Shown here: positions 40,360 through 51,311 of the stretch, one piece after another
Numbering within the stretch: the stretch's first letter is position 1
How the letters are laid out: the number at the start of each line of letters is the position of its first letter
DNA from: Microbacterium hibisci
GTDB taxonomy: Bacteria > Actinomycetota > Actinomycetes > Actinomycetales > Microbacteriaceae
Length of the DNA stretch: 64,000 nt
Reading direction: 5' to 3'
Assembly: GCF_015278255.1 (NCBI RefSeq)
Contig: NZ_JADIJC010000004.1
Coordinates: forward strand, 432,882-496,881
Program-made: the position numbers and the translations under genes
Notes under the pieces: generated by a model
What the model was told of the DNA's origin: nothing
Database searches by the model: none
Seen by the model: the letters and a program-made list of their open reading frames with translations, nothing else

Positions 40360-43300
40360 ATGAGGTCTTTCGCATGGCTTCGCGCACGCCCGCGCACGCT
40401 CGCGTCGGCGGGCGCTGTCACGGCTGCCGCCGTGACGGTCACGACGCTCGCGTTCGTCTACCAGGGCCTTCCCACGACCGAGGTCGACCTCCACGACGGC
40501 GGCGTGTGGGTGACCAAGCAGTCGAGTCTTCTCGTCGGCCACTTCAACCATGAATCACAGGTGCTCGACGGCGCCCTGCGCACCACGAGCGACGACTACG
40601 ACATCCTCCAGTCGGGCGGCACGGTGCTGGTGGTCGACGACACCAACGCATCGGTGGGCGTCGTCGACCCCGGGATGGTCGCGCTCTCGGGTGCGGCGAG
40701 CCTTCCCGGCGACGCGAAGGTGACGCTCGGCGGCGACACCGTGGCGATCCTCGACCGCGCATCCGGCGACCTCTGGGTCACCCTCGCGGCGGGCGTCGGC
40801 GCGTTCCAGATCGAGGGGACCGACCCCACCGCGAACCTCGGCAAGGGCGCCGACGTCGCCGTCGGGCTCGACGGCGTGGTGCACGGCGTCTCGGCCGAGA
40901 CCTCGGAGCTCGTCACCGTGCGGATCGGCGACGACGACGCTCCGGCGGAACCCGTGCGCAGCGGCCTGCCCGAACTGGACGAGAACGCCGAGCTGTCGAT
41001 CACCGCGGTCGGCGACAAGCCGGTCGTGCTCGACACCGCCACCGGCACCGTGATCGCCGACGGCCGGGCGACCGTCGTCGACGGCGGTCGCAGCGCGGTG
41101 CTGCAGCATCCGTCGGCCGCGGCGGCCGCCGTATCGCTGTCGACGGCCTCCGCGTTCGTCCGTGTGCCGTTCGACGGCTCGGGTCCCACCGAGGTCGAGG
41201 CCGGCGGAGAGGGATCGCCCGCACAGCCGGTGTGGCTCGACGGCTGCGGCTACGCCGCCTGGAGCGGCTCCGGCCGGTTCGTCCGCGACTGCGCGGGCGA
41301 CGCCGACGACCTCGAGGCCGACATCGAGGGCATCGAGCCGACGTCGCTGCTGAAGTTCCGCGTGAACCGCGACGTCGTCGTGCTGAACGACATCGTCGGC
41401 GGTGCCACGTGGATGGCCGCCGAAGACATGCAGCGCGTCGACAACTGGGACGAGCTCACTCCGCCCGAGGGCGAGACCGAGAACGAGGAGCAGACCACCG
41501 AGGAGACCACCGAGACGGTGCTCCCCGAGCGCTCCGAGGTGAACACCCCGCCCGACGCGAACGACGACGACCTGGGCGTGCGGCCCGGTCGCACGACGAT
41601 CCTCCCGATCCTCGACAACGACAGCGACCCCGACGGCGATGTGCTGACCACGCGCGTGCTCGACGGCGGCCCTTCGATCGGTGACGTGCAGTCGATCGAC
41701 AACGGCCGCGCCCTGCAGATCGCCGTGCCGGAGGATGCCTCGGGCTCGGCATCCTTCACCTACGAAGTCTCCGACGGCCGAGGCGGCACCGACACCGCCC
41801 GTGTCGCGCTCGCCGTCCGCGGGTGGGACGTCAACGAGCCGCCGACGCAGAACCGGGTGACGACGGTCGCGGTCGAGGCGGGCGGCACCATCACCTACAA
41901 CGTCCTGCCGGACTGGGTCGACCCCGACGGCGACGACGTGTTCCTGGGCTCGGTGACCACGGCCGACGGCGACGAGGCCGACTACACGTCCGACGGCCGC
42001 ATCACGTACCGCGCCGTGGGCAACACGCAGGGCCGCAAGGACGTCGAGATCACGGTGTCCGACGGGTCGGACGCGACCGTGGGCATCGTTCGCTTCGATG
42101 TGCGCCCGGTCGGCTCCATCGACCCGGTGACCAACGCCGACTACGTCGCGGTGCGGGTCGGGCAGACGGCCACCGTGTCGCCGCTCGCGAACGACGTGGG
42201 CGCGGGTCGCGAGCCGCTGCGCCTCGCGCGGGTCGACCCGGTGACCGGCGCCGACATCGTCCCCGACTACGGCAACAAGACCTTCACCTTCAAGTCGGCG
42301 ACGCCGGGCACCTACTACGTGCAGTACCTGGTGGCCGCCGGCGCGGCCGGCATCCCCGGCATCGTGCGCGTCGACGTGATCCCCGAGGGCGAGACCGACC
42401 TGCCGCCCGTCGCCGTCCGCGACGTCGCGCTGCTGCCCAGTGGCGGCGAGGTGCTGGTCAACGTCCTGACCAACGACTCCGATCCGTCGGGCGGCATCCT
42501 GGTCGTCCAGTCCGTGACGGTCGAGCCCGGCTCGGGCATCGCCGTGGCGGTCCTGAACCACGAGACCCTGCGCATCAGCGACCAGGCGGCGCTGTCGGAG
42601 CAGGTGCGCATCACCTACCGCATCTCCAACGGCTCGCAGTCCGCCGAGGGCGACGTCATCGTCATCCCCATCCCGGCGCCCGCGCAGCTGCGGCCGCCGG
42701 TCGCCAACGACGACCAGGTGGTCGTGCGTGCCGGCGACGTCGTCACCATCCCGGTGCTCGACAACGACTACCACCCGAACGGCGACACGATCCACGTCGC
42801 GCCCGACCTGGTGCCCCCGCTGATCGAGCCCGAGGACGGCGAGATCTTCGTCTCGCAGGACACGGTGCGCTTCCGCGCGTCCGACGAGCCCGGCACCGTC
42901 TACGCCACCTATGAGGCGGTCGACAGCACCGGCCAGAAGGATGCCGGTTACATCACGATCCAGGTGCTGCCGGTCAACGCCGACACCAACGCCGCTCCGC
43001 GACCCCGTGACCTGACCGCCCGCGTCCTCAGCGGCAGCCGGGTGCGCGTCGCGGTGCCGCTGGACGGCATCGACTCCGACGGCGACTCGGTCGAGCTGGT
43101 CGGACTGGCCTCCTCGCCGAGCAAGGGCCGCGTCGTCGAGACGGGCTCGGACCACCTCGTGTACGAGGCCTTCGACGACACCGCGGGGGTCGACGCCTTC
43201 ACCTACCGCGTCCGTGATCGGCTGGGCGCCGAGGCCACCGCGAGCATCCGCATCGGCATCGCGCCGCCCGAGGGCGTCAACCAGGCCCCGTACGCGGTCA

Positions 43301-46300
43301 AGGACTCCGTCATCATGCGGCCCGACCGCTCGGTCGCGGTGCCGGTCCTCGCGAACGACTCCGACCCCGACGGCGACGAGTTCGGCATCGTGAAGAACGG
43401 GCTGATCCTTCCCGACGTGTCGGGGCTCGAGGCGAAGGTCGACGGCAACCGCGTGGTCGTCACCTCGCCGTCCCAGCCGGTCGAGACCTCGCTGCAGTAC
43501 ACGATCCGCGACGCGCGCGGTGCCGAGGCGAAGGCGGTGCTGCAGATCACCGTCGCCGACGACGTGCCGCTGCAGAAGCCCATCGCGCGCGACGACTACG
43601 TCCGCGCCGCCGACGTCGAGGACGGCGTGATCGACCTCGAGGTGCTCGCCAACGACGAGGATCCCGACGGCACCGTCGACGAGCTCGAGCTGGAGGTCGC
43701 CGATGCGAACTCCCGCGTGCTCGCCGACGGCAAGGTGCGCGTCACGCTCGGCGACACCGGGCGCCTCGTCACCTACACGATCACCGACCGCGACGCGAAC
43801 GAGGCATCCGCCTTCATCCACGTCCCCGCGCTCTCGTCGCTGCCGCCCACGCTGCTGTCGACCGAGCCGATCGAGGTGAAGAGCGGCGAGACCGTCGAGC
43901 TCGCCCTCGCCGACTACGTGCGTTCCGCCGCCGGCGGCGAGGTCATCATCACCGAGGCCGCCAAGGTCACCGCCGCCCACAACGACGGCGCGTCCCTGGT
44001 GAAGGACCAGACCACGCTCGTGTACACGTCGGCCGCCGGCTACTTCGGCCCCGACGCCATCAGCTTCGAGGTCACCGACGGCACCGGGCCCGACGACCCC
44101 GAGGGGCGCAAGGCGACGCTGACGCTGCCGATCACCGTCCTCCCGCCCGAGAACCAGCAGCCCACGTTCGTCAACGGGCAGATGGATGTCGCGCCCGGCG
44201 AGGATCCGACCGCCCTCGACCTCGGCGGCCTGACCACCGACCCCGACCCCGAGGACGCCGGCCGCATCGAGTACGAGATCGTCGGCGGATCGCCGAGCGG
44301 GATGACCGCCGCGATCGAGGGCGACGAGCTGCGCGTGGGCGCGGCCCCCGACACGAAGAAGGGCACGGCGGCGACCATCCGCCTGCGCATCAGCGACGGC
44401 ACGACCGATCCGGTCGAGGGTGTCGTGAACGTGCGGGTGATCGCGTCGACGCGCGAGCTGCCGACCGCCAACGACGACGTCATCCCCGAGGCGCATCAGG
44501 GCAAGACCATCACGGTCCCGGTGCTCGCCAACGACGTCAACCCGTTCCCCGACAAGCCGCTCACGGTCACCGCCGCTGTCGTCGAGACCGGTGAGGGCGT
44601 GCCTCCCGTCATCGACGGCGACCAGGTGAAGGTCACGCCGAACGAGAAGTTCTTCGGCACGATGGTCGTGCGCTACCGCATCCAGGACGCGACCGGCGAC
44701 CCCGACCGCGAGGTCGAGGGACGGATCCGTCTCACCGTGCAGGGCAAGCCCGACGCTCCCGGCACGCCGAGCGTCTCGAGCGTGCAGGACCGCACGGTCG
44801 TGCTCTCGTGGACGCCCCCGGCCGACAACGGCGCCGAGATCGAGCGCTACCTCGTGACGTCGACCGCGGGGAACTACGAGAAGGAGTGCCTCGCCACGAC
44901 GTGCACGCTCGACGGCCTCACCAACAACGTGAAGTACAACTTCGTCGTGGTGGCGGTGAACCGCGTCGGGCCGTCCGAGGCGTCGGCGCCCTCCGAAGAG
45001 GCGCGCCCCGACGCGCGTCCTGACACCCCGGCGGCGCCGACGCTCGTGTTCGGCGACCGCAGCCTCAACGTCTCGTGGGTGACGCCGTCGACCCCCGGGT
45101 CGCCGGTGCAGAACTACACCCTCGAGATCTCGCCGGCGCCGCCGTCGGGCATCTCGCAGAAGCAGGAGGTCGTCGGCAACTCCCTGGTGTGGGACGGCCT
45201 GCAGAACGGTGTCGCCTATCAGGTACGCGTGCAGGCCCACAACCTCGCTCCCGACCCGTCGAGCTTCAGCCCGTGGTCGGTGAGCGAGATCCCCGCCCGC
45301 GCGCCCGAGCCTCCGGCCGCGCCCTCGGTCAACCGTCTGGATCCGGTGGGCAACCAGGCCCAGCTCGAGGTCGTGTGGACGCCGCCGGCCGACAACGGCG
45401 ACAGCATCTCGGCGTACGAGCTGCAGATCGTGCAGGGCGGGGCCGTCGTGCGCACGGTGACCGGCATCCCGGGCACGCAGCCCCGTCAGGCCGTCGACGT
45501 CCCCACCTCGACGAGCGATTACACCTTCCAGGTGCGGGCCTCCAACAAGGCCGGCTGGAGCACGTGGGGCGCCGCCTCGGCGCCGCGCCGTGCCTTCGGC
45601 GTGCCGGGCGCGCCGACAGGTGTGTCGCTGTCGACGCCGACCGGCAACAGCGCGGTCGTCGTGGCCTACGGCGACGCCGCGGGCAACGGTGCGAACGCGA
45701 GCGAGATCGGGTACGAGTATTCGCTGAGCGGCGGCGGCTGGACCGCCATGCCGGGCAACAAGACCATCGGCGGCCTGTCGAACGGCACGACGTACACGAT
45801 CCGTGTGCGTGCGTACACGTCCATGGACGGCGTGCGGTACACCGGTCCGGAGTCCTCGCAGTCCAACGGCGCGATCCCGTACGGGCCGGTGCGAGACCCC
45901 GGCGTGAGCGCGACCCGCGAGGGGACGAGCGTGCGCGTCGGGTGGAGCGCCCCCGCTGACAATGGCCGCGCCATCACTCAGGTGCAGATCCGCATCAACG
46001 GCGGCGGCTGGGAGAACGTGTCGAACAGCGGCTCCCGGCTCGTGGGCAACGGCTACGACCAGCGCCACACGATCGACGTGCGCGCCTACGATGCCGCACA
46101 GCCGCAGCAGGTGTCGCGCGTCGTCTCGGATGCGGCGACCACTGCACCACAGCCCCAGCCGAAGGCCTGGGTCAGCCGGGGCGCGGGGACCGGCTCGGTC
46201 ACCGGATGCTCGTCGGGCAACTGCAACTACTTCGTGATCAACACGCAGGACTTCCCCGCGGGCAACTACCGCGTCTACTGCAACTCGTCGGGCCAGGGCG

Positions 46301-46434
46301 AGTTCGCGGGCGGCGCCTACTGGGACCTGCCGAGGAACGGCTCGGTGCAGCTGGGTTGCTACTACGGCTACTACGGCGAACAGGTCTGGGTGCGGATCGT
46401 CGGCTACGGCGAGAGCGAAAAGCGCGTCTGGTAG
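40360..46434 (+). CDS. Giant surface protein with Ig/cadherin-like and fibronectin type III domains
   Basis: A protein of 2024 residues. A membrane helix near 14-36 anchors it with the bulk outside. Residues about 40-360 form a beta-rich head. An acidic Glu/Thr linker (about 368-392) follows. About eleven Ig/cadherin-like modules start near 395, 492, 586, 681, 777, 877, 974, 1072, 1161, 1265 and 1366, many with PPVANDD and LANDSDPDGD calcium-type motifs. Five FnIII modules start near 1464, 1557, 1652, 1750 and 1843. The last 90 residues (from 1936) are Tyr/Gly-rich with four Cys. GAGG precedes the ATG. It heads the MoxR-kinase operon 43 bp before moxR. It is probably an adhesin or envelope scaffold. 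No sortase motif is present. Confidence 0.88.
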   Translation: MRSFAWLRARPRTLASAGAVTAAAVTVTTLAFVYQGLPTTEVDLHDGGVWVTKQSSLLVGHFNHESQVLDGALRTTSDDYDILQSGGTVLVVDDTNASVGVVDPGMVALSGAASLPGDAKVTLGGDTVAILDRASGDLWVTLAAGVGAFQIEGTDPTANLGKGADVAVGLDGVVHGVSAETSELVTVRIGDDDAPAEPVRSGLPELDENAELSITAVGDKPVVLDTATGTVIADGRATVVDGGRSAVLQHPSAAAAAVSLSTASAFVRVPFDGSGPTEVEAGGEGSPAQPVWLDGCGYAAWSGSGRFVRDCAGDADDLEADIEGIEPTSLLKFRVNRDVVVLNDIVGGATWMAAEDMQRVDNWDELTPPEGETENEEQTTEETTETVLPERSEVNTPPDANDDDLGVRPGRTTILPILDNDSDPDGDVLTTRVLDGGPSIGDVQSIDNGRALQIAVPEDASGSASFTYEVSDGRGGTDTARVALAVRGWDVNEPPTQNRVTTVAVEAGGTITYNVLPDWVDPDGDDVFLGSVTTADGDEADYTSDGRITYRAVGNTQGRKDVEITVSDGSDATVGIVRFDVRPVGSIDPVTNADYVAVRVGQTATVSPLANDVGAGREPLRLARVDPVTGADIVPDYGNKTFTFKSATPGTYYVQYLVAAGAAGIPGIVRVDVIPEGETDLPPVAVRDVALLPSGGEVLVNVLTNDSDPSGGILVVQSVTVEPGSGIAVAVLNHETLRISDQAALSEQVRITYRISNGSQSAEGDVIVIPIPAPAQLRPPVANDDQVVVRAGDVVTIPVLDNDYHPNGDTIHVAPDLVPPLIEPEDGEIFVSQDTVRFRASDEPGTVYATYEAVDSTGQKDAGYITIQVLPVNADTNAAPRPRDLTARVLSGSRVRVAVPLDGIDSDGDSVELVGLASSPSKGRVVETGSDHLVYEAFDDTAGVDAFTYRVRDRLGAEATASIRIGIAPPEGVNQAPYAVKDSVIMRPDRSVAVPVLANDSDPDGDEFGIVKNGLILPDVSGLEAKVDGNRVVVTSPSQPVETSLQYTIRDARGAEAKAVLQITVADDVPLQKPIARDDYVRAADVEDGVIDLEVLANDEDPDGTVDELELEVADANSRVLADGKVRVTLGDTGRLVTYTITDRDANEASAFIHVPALSSLPPTLLSTEPIEVKSGETVELALADYVRSAAGGEVIITEAAKVTAAHNDGASLVKDQTTLVYTSAAGYFGPDAISFEVTDGTGPDDPEGRKATLTLPITVLPPENQQPTFVNGQMDVAPGEDPTALDLGGLTTDPDPEDAGRIEYEIVGGSPSGMTAAIEGDELRVGAAPDTKKGTAATIRLRISDGTTDPVEGVVNVRVIASTRELPTANDDVIPEAHQGKTITVPVLANDVNPFPDKPLTVTAAVVETGEGVPPVIDGDQVKVTPNEKFFGTMVVRYRIQDATGDPDREVEGRIRLTVQGKPDAPGTPSVSSVQDRTVVLSWTPPADNGAEIERYLVTSTAGNYEKECLATTCTLDGLTNNVKYNFVVVAVNRVGPSEASAPSEEARPDARPDTPAAPTLVFGDRSLNVSWVTPSTPGSPVQNYTLEISPAPPSGISQKQEVVGNSLVWDGLQNGVAYQVRVQAHNLAPDPSSFSPWSVSEIPARAPEPPAAPSVNRLDPVGNQAQLEVVWTPPADNGDSISAYELQIVQGGAVVRTVTGIPGTQPRQAVDVPTSTSDYTFQVRASNKAGWSTWGAASAPRRAFGVPGAPTGVSLSTPTGNSAVVVAYGDAAGNGANASEIGYEYSLSGGGWTAMPGNKTIGGLSNGTTYTIRVRAYTSMDGVRYTGPESSQSNGAIPYGPVRDPGVSATREGTSVRVGWSAPADNGRAITQVQIRINGGGWENVSNSGSRLVGNGYDQRHTIDVRAYDAAQPQQVSRVVSDAATTAPQPQPKAWVSRGAGTGSVTGCSSGNCNYFVINTQDFPAGNYRVYCNSSGQGEFAGGAYWDLPRNGSVQLGCYYGYYGEQVWVRIVGYGESEKRVW

Positions 46435-46477
46435 CGGCCCGACAGCGACACGACAGCAACGAGAGAACGAGACGAAC

Positions 46478-47448
<971 letters not shown>

Positions 47449-47449
<1 letters not shown>

Positions 47450-48711
47450 TGACCACGGAGGCACTCGGGCAGGCCGCGGCCGCCGACGAACTTCGCGCCG
47501 GGTACGGCCGGCTCCTGCTCGGCGCGCTGCGCCGTGCAGGCGCCGTGCTCGCGCGCGTGTTCGGCGTGGTGCGGCCCGTCGCCTGGGTGCTCATCGTCGG
47601 CGCGCTCGTGCTGTGGATCCTCGGTCGGTCGCTCGGCTGGTGGGAGCTCACCGTCGCCGCGGTGGTCGTGACCGCCGTGCTCGCGCTGTGCCTGCTGTTC
47701 CTCATCGGCCGGACGGCCTACGACGTGTCGCTCGACCTCAACCGCACGCGCGTCGTCGTCGGCGAGCGGGCGGTCGGCGCGCTCACCCTCGCCAACACCG
47801 GCACCCGGGCGATCCTGCCCTCACGCGTGGTGCTGCCGGTGGGCGGCGGTCGTGGCGTGTTCGACGTGAACCGTCTCGCCGCGGGCGAGTCGGCGGAGGA
47901 GCTGTTCGCGATCCCGACCACCCGCCGCGCGGTGGTGAAGGTCGGACCCGTCAGCGTGGTCCGCGGCGACCCGCTCGGGCTCTTCGAGCGGGTGCACCGT
48001 CGCGACGAGCCCGTCGACCTCTTCGTCCACCCGCGCACCGTGCTCTTCGACGGGCAGTCGCTGGGCTTCCTGCGCGACCTCGAAGGCCTGCCGGCCACCG
48101 ACCTGTCGCGCGACGACGTGTCGTTCCACGCGCTGCGCGAGTACCAGCCGGGCGATGACCTGCGCCACGTGCACTGGAAGTCCACCGCACGCACCGGTCA
48201 CATGATGGTGCGGCAGTACGAGGAGACCCGCCGGTCGCACTTCGTCATCGGCCTGTCCACCAGCCCGGCCGACTACCGCGACGACGACGAGTTCGAGCTG
48301 GCCGTCTCGGCCGCCGGCTCGCTCGGCCTGCGCGCCCTGCGCGACTCGCACCGCGTCGAGGTGCGCGTGCAGGAGCGCGCCCTGCCCTCGGGCACGGGCA
48401 AGCAGTTCCTCGACTCGCTGTCGGCCCTCGAGCACTCCAAGCCGCGCGCGGGCTCGGTCGTCGAGCTGGCGGGCTCGGTCGCCGCCACGCTGCCGCTGGC
48501 GAGCGTCGTGGTGCTGGTGTGCGGCAGCCGGGTCGACGCCGCCGACCTGCGCACGGCCTGCAGCCGCCTGCCCTTCGGTGCGCGCGTGCTCGCCGTCGTC
48601 ACGGGGCCGGTCGGCACGTCCCCGTCGCTCCGCCGCATCGGAGAGGCGAACGTCGTCACGCTCGGCGAGCTCGCGCAGCTCCCGAACGCGCTCCGGAAGG
48701 TGCTCGCATGA
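47449..48711 (+). CDS. DUF58 domain protein, MoxR partner
   Basis: A protein of 420 residues with two adjacent membrane helices (about 41-85). The DUF58 core includes RDEPVDLFVHPRTV and the signature FHALREYQPGDDLRHVHWKSTARTG. DUF58 proteins have a partly VWA-like fold and nearly always lie next to moxR and a transglutaminase-like gene. It overlaps moxR by one base and the next gene by four (ATGA). It probably links MoxR to a membrane complex. Confidence 0.93.
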
Positions 48712-51311
48712 GCGCGCCCGCCACCCCGCTCGCCGCCGCGCCGCCCGCAACGCCCGCGCCGCCCGCCACCGCGCCTGCGCGCGCCGGCGCGCCCCGGCCC
48801 CCGGCATCCCGCCCCCCGGCAGCGCGTCCCGCCGCGGAGCCGCTGACGACCCGCCGCTGGATCGTCGACGCCGCCGCCGTCTTCGTGCTCCTGCTGATCC
48901 CGGTCGTCGGGTTCTGGCCCACCTTCGACGGCGCGCGCTATCTCGTCGCCGCGCTCGGCGGTGTCGTGCTCGGCATGGCGCTCGGCGTTCTCGGCCGGGT
49001 CTTCCGGTGGGGCATCCTGGTCCTCACCGCCGCCACGATCGGGGCGTACTTCCTCTTCGGCGCCGCGCTCGCCCTGCCGCACACCGCCGTCGCCGGTGTC
49101 ATCCCGACGATCGAGTCCCTGCGCCTTCTCGCTCTGGGCGTGGTCGTGTCGTGGAAGCAGCTGCTCACCACGGTCGCGCCGGTCGCCACCGACGGCGGCC
49201 ACCTCATCGTGCCGTTCCTCCTCGCCCTCGTCGCGGCAGTCCTCACGACGTCGCTCGCGCTGCGGCTGCGCAGTGCCGGCTGGGCGCTCCTGCCCGCGGG
49301 GGCCTTCCTTGCCATCGAGATCGCGCTCGGCACGTCGCAGCCGATGGTGCCGGTCATCCAGGGTGTGATCTTCGGACTCGTCGCCGTGGTGTGGCTCGCG
49401 GTGCGGCAGGCCTGGCAGCCGCAGGCCGCCGCGATCTCGGTGGGCGAGCGCTCGGCGAGCCGGGCTGCCGGCGTTCGGCGCGTCCTGCTGGGCGGTGCCG
49501 TCGTCGCCGTCGCCGCGGTGATCGGCGTCGCGACGAGCGGGTTCGCCGCCCCGTCGTCGCCGCGCTACGTGCTGCGCGATGTCGTCATCCCGCCCTTCGA
49601 CATCCGTGAGTTCGCGAGCCCCCTGCAGTCGTATCGCGCATATGTCCGCGACTTCCCCGACGAAGCCCTCTTCACGGTGAGCGGCCTGCCCGAGGGCGCG
49701 CGCGTGCGCCTGGCCGCGATGGACGCTTACAACGGCACCGTCTACAACGTCTCGGACTCGGGCGCCGGCTCCTCCAGCGCCTTCGCCCCCGCACGGACGA
49801 ACATGTCCGCCGACGCCGAAGGCGCGCCCGCGACCCTGCACGTCGAGATCGGCGCGTTCGAGGGGGTGTGGATGCCGGATGCCGGCGCCGTCCGCAGCGT
49901 CACGTTCGGCGGCGACCGGGCCGACGACCTGCGCCGGACCGCTCACTACAACGAGTCCACGTCGACGGGCGTCGTGACCGCGGGTCTGGAGCCGGGCGAC
50001 GAGTACACGCTCGAAGCGGTCATCGGCGATGTTCCGAGCGACGAATCCCTCGCGGACGAGTCCTTCGCCCCGGTGTCGCTGCCCGACCAGGGGGGCGTGC
50101 CGGAGGACCTCGCCGACATCGCGTCGACGACGGTGGCCGAGGCGACGACGCCGATCGAGCAGGTGCGCGCGCTCCAGCAGATGCTGTCGGAGGGCGGCTA
50201 CTTCAGCCACGGTCTCGCGGGCCAGCCGCTCTCGCGCGCCGGGCACGGGGCGGAGCGCATCTCGACGCTGCTCGGATCGGAGCAGATGGTCGGCGACGAC
50301 GAGCAGTACGCCACCGCGATGGCGCTCCTCGCCCGCGAGCTCGGCATCCCGGCCCGCGTCGTGATGGGCTTCTACCCCGACGAGGACCAGGCCGGCCAGG
50401 CGGTCTTCAGCGCGACCGGCGAGACGCTCCACGCGTGGGTCGAGGTGGCGTTCGCCGACGCCGGCTGGGTGCCCTTCGATCCGACCCCGCCCGAGGACCA
50501 GATCCCGAGCGACCAGACGACCAAGCCGAAGGCCGATCCCAAGCCGCAGGTGCTGCAGCCGCCGCCCCCGCCGCAGGAGCCGGTCGACCTGCCGCCGACC
50601 GTCGCCGACGACCGGGGCTCCGAGGACGAGAACGCGTTCGACGCGGCGCTGCTGTGGACGATCATCTCGATCGGCGTCGGAGTGCTCGGTCTCCTCGCGG
50701 TGCTGCTGGCGCCGTTCATCGTGATCGGCGCACTGAAGGCCGCACGGCGCGCCAAGCGCCGGCAGGCCGAGCGCGCGTCCGATCGCATCAGCGGCGGGTG
50801 GGACGAACTGGTCGACCGCGCCGCCGACTACGGCGCCCCGGTGCGGCCGGGCGCGACGCGCCAGGAGGATGCCGGCGTGCTGACGGCTGCTTTCGCCGAG
50901 CCGCGTGTCGCGACGCTCGCCTCGCGCGCCGACCTCGAGGTCTTCGGCCCGACCGAACCGAGTCCTGCCGACATCGAGGCGTTCTGGGGCCAGGTCGACG
51001 AGATCGTCGGCGGGATGGGCAAGGGCCGCTCGGTGTGGAACCGACTGGGCGCCCGCCTCAGCATCCGCAGCCTGCTCGAGGGCACACGCTTCGCGCTGCC
51101 GCCGCGGACACGCACGACCGCGGCCCGATCGGCGAAGCGGACCGCGAAGCCCGAGCGGGCGGTGAGCGCAGCTCCCGCGGCATCCCCGGGGGCAGAGCCC
51201 GGCATCAGCGACGCGCCCCCGGCGCGCCCCTCGCGGCCCGCCTCGCGCCGCGGACGAGACAAGACCCGGAGCGCACCCGAGCCCTCCCGCCCCGCACAGG
51301 AGACCGAATGA
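48708..51311 (+). CDS. TgpA-like transglutaminase-fold membrane protein with Cys to Asp change
   Basis: A protein of 867 residues. A Pro/Ala-rich leader is followed by about seven membrane helices (about 50-285), an extracytoplasmic region with the transglutaminase-like core (about 505-600), another helix (about 647-675) and a basic cytoplasmic tail. The core motif normally GxCEQ(F/Y)A reads GDDEQYATAMALLAR, with Asp531 at the place of the catalytic Cys. The other triad members are present: His575 in LHAWVEV and Asp591 in PFDPTP. It is therefore unlikely to be a Cys transglutaminase and may bind peptides or use other chemistry. ATGA overlaps join it to both neighbours. Confidence 0.92.
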   Translation: MSAPATPLAAAPPATPAPPATAPARAGAPRPPASRPPAARPAAEPLTTRRWIVDAAAVFVLLLIPVVGFWPTFDGARYLVAALGGVVLGMALGVLGRVFRWGILVLTAATIGAYFLFGAALALPHTAVAGVIPTIESLRLLALGVVVSWKQLLTTVAPVATDGGHLIVPFLLALVAAVLTTSLALRLRSAGWALLPAGAFLAIEIALGTSQPMVPVIQGVIFGLVAVVWLAVRQAWQPQAAAISVGERSASRAAGVRRVLLGGAVVAVAAVIGVATSGFAAPSSPRYVLRDVVIPPFDIREFASPLQSYRAYVRDFPDEALFTVSGLPEGARVRLAAMDAYNGTVYNVSDSGAGSSSAFAPARTNMSADAEGAPATLHVEIGAFEGVWMPDAGAVRSVTFGGDRADDLRRTAHYNESTSTGVVTAGLEPGDEYTLEAVIGDVPSDESLADESFAPVSLPDQGGVPEDLADIASTTVAEATTPIEQVRALQQMLSEGGYFSHGLAGQPLSRAGHGAERISTLLGSEQMVGDDEQYATAMALLARELGIPARVVMGFYPDEDQAGQAVFSATGETLHAWVEVAFADAGWVPFDPTPPEDQIPSDQTTKPKADPKPQVLQPPPPPQEPVDLPPTVADDRGSEDENAFDAALLWTIISIGVGVLGLLAVLLAPFIVIGALKAARRAKRRQAERASDRISGGWDELVDRAADYGAPVRPGATRQEDAGVLTAAFAEPRVATLASRADLEVFGPTEPSPADIEAFWGQVDEIVGGMGKGRSVWNRLGARLSIRSLLEGTRFALPPRTRTTAARSAKRTAKPERAVSAAPAASPGAEPGISDAPPARPSRPASRRGRDKTRSAPEPSRPAQETE

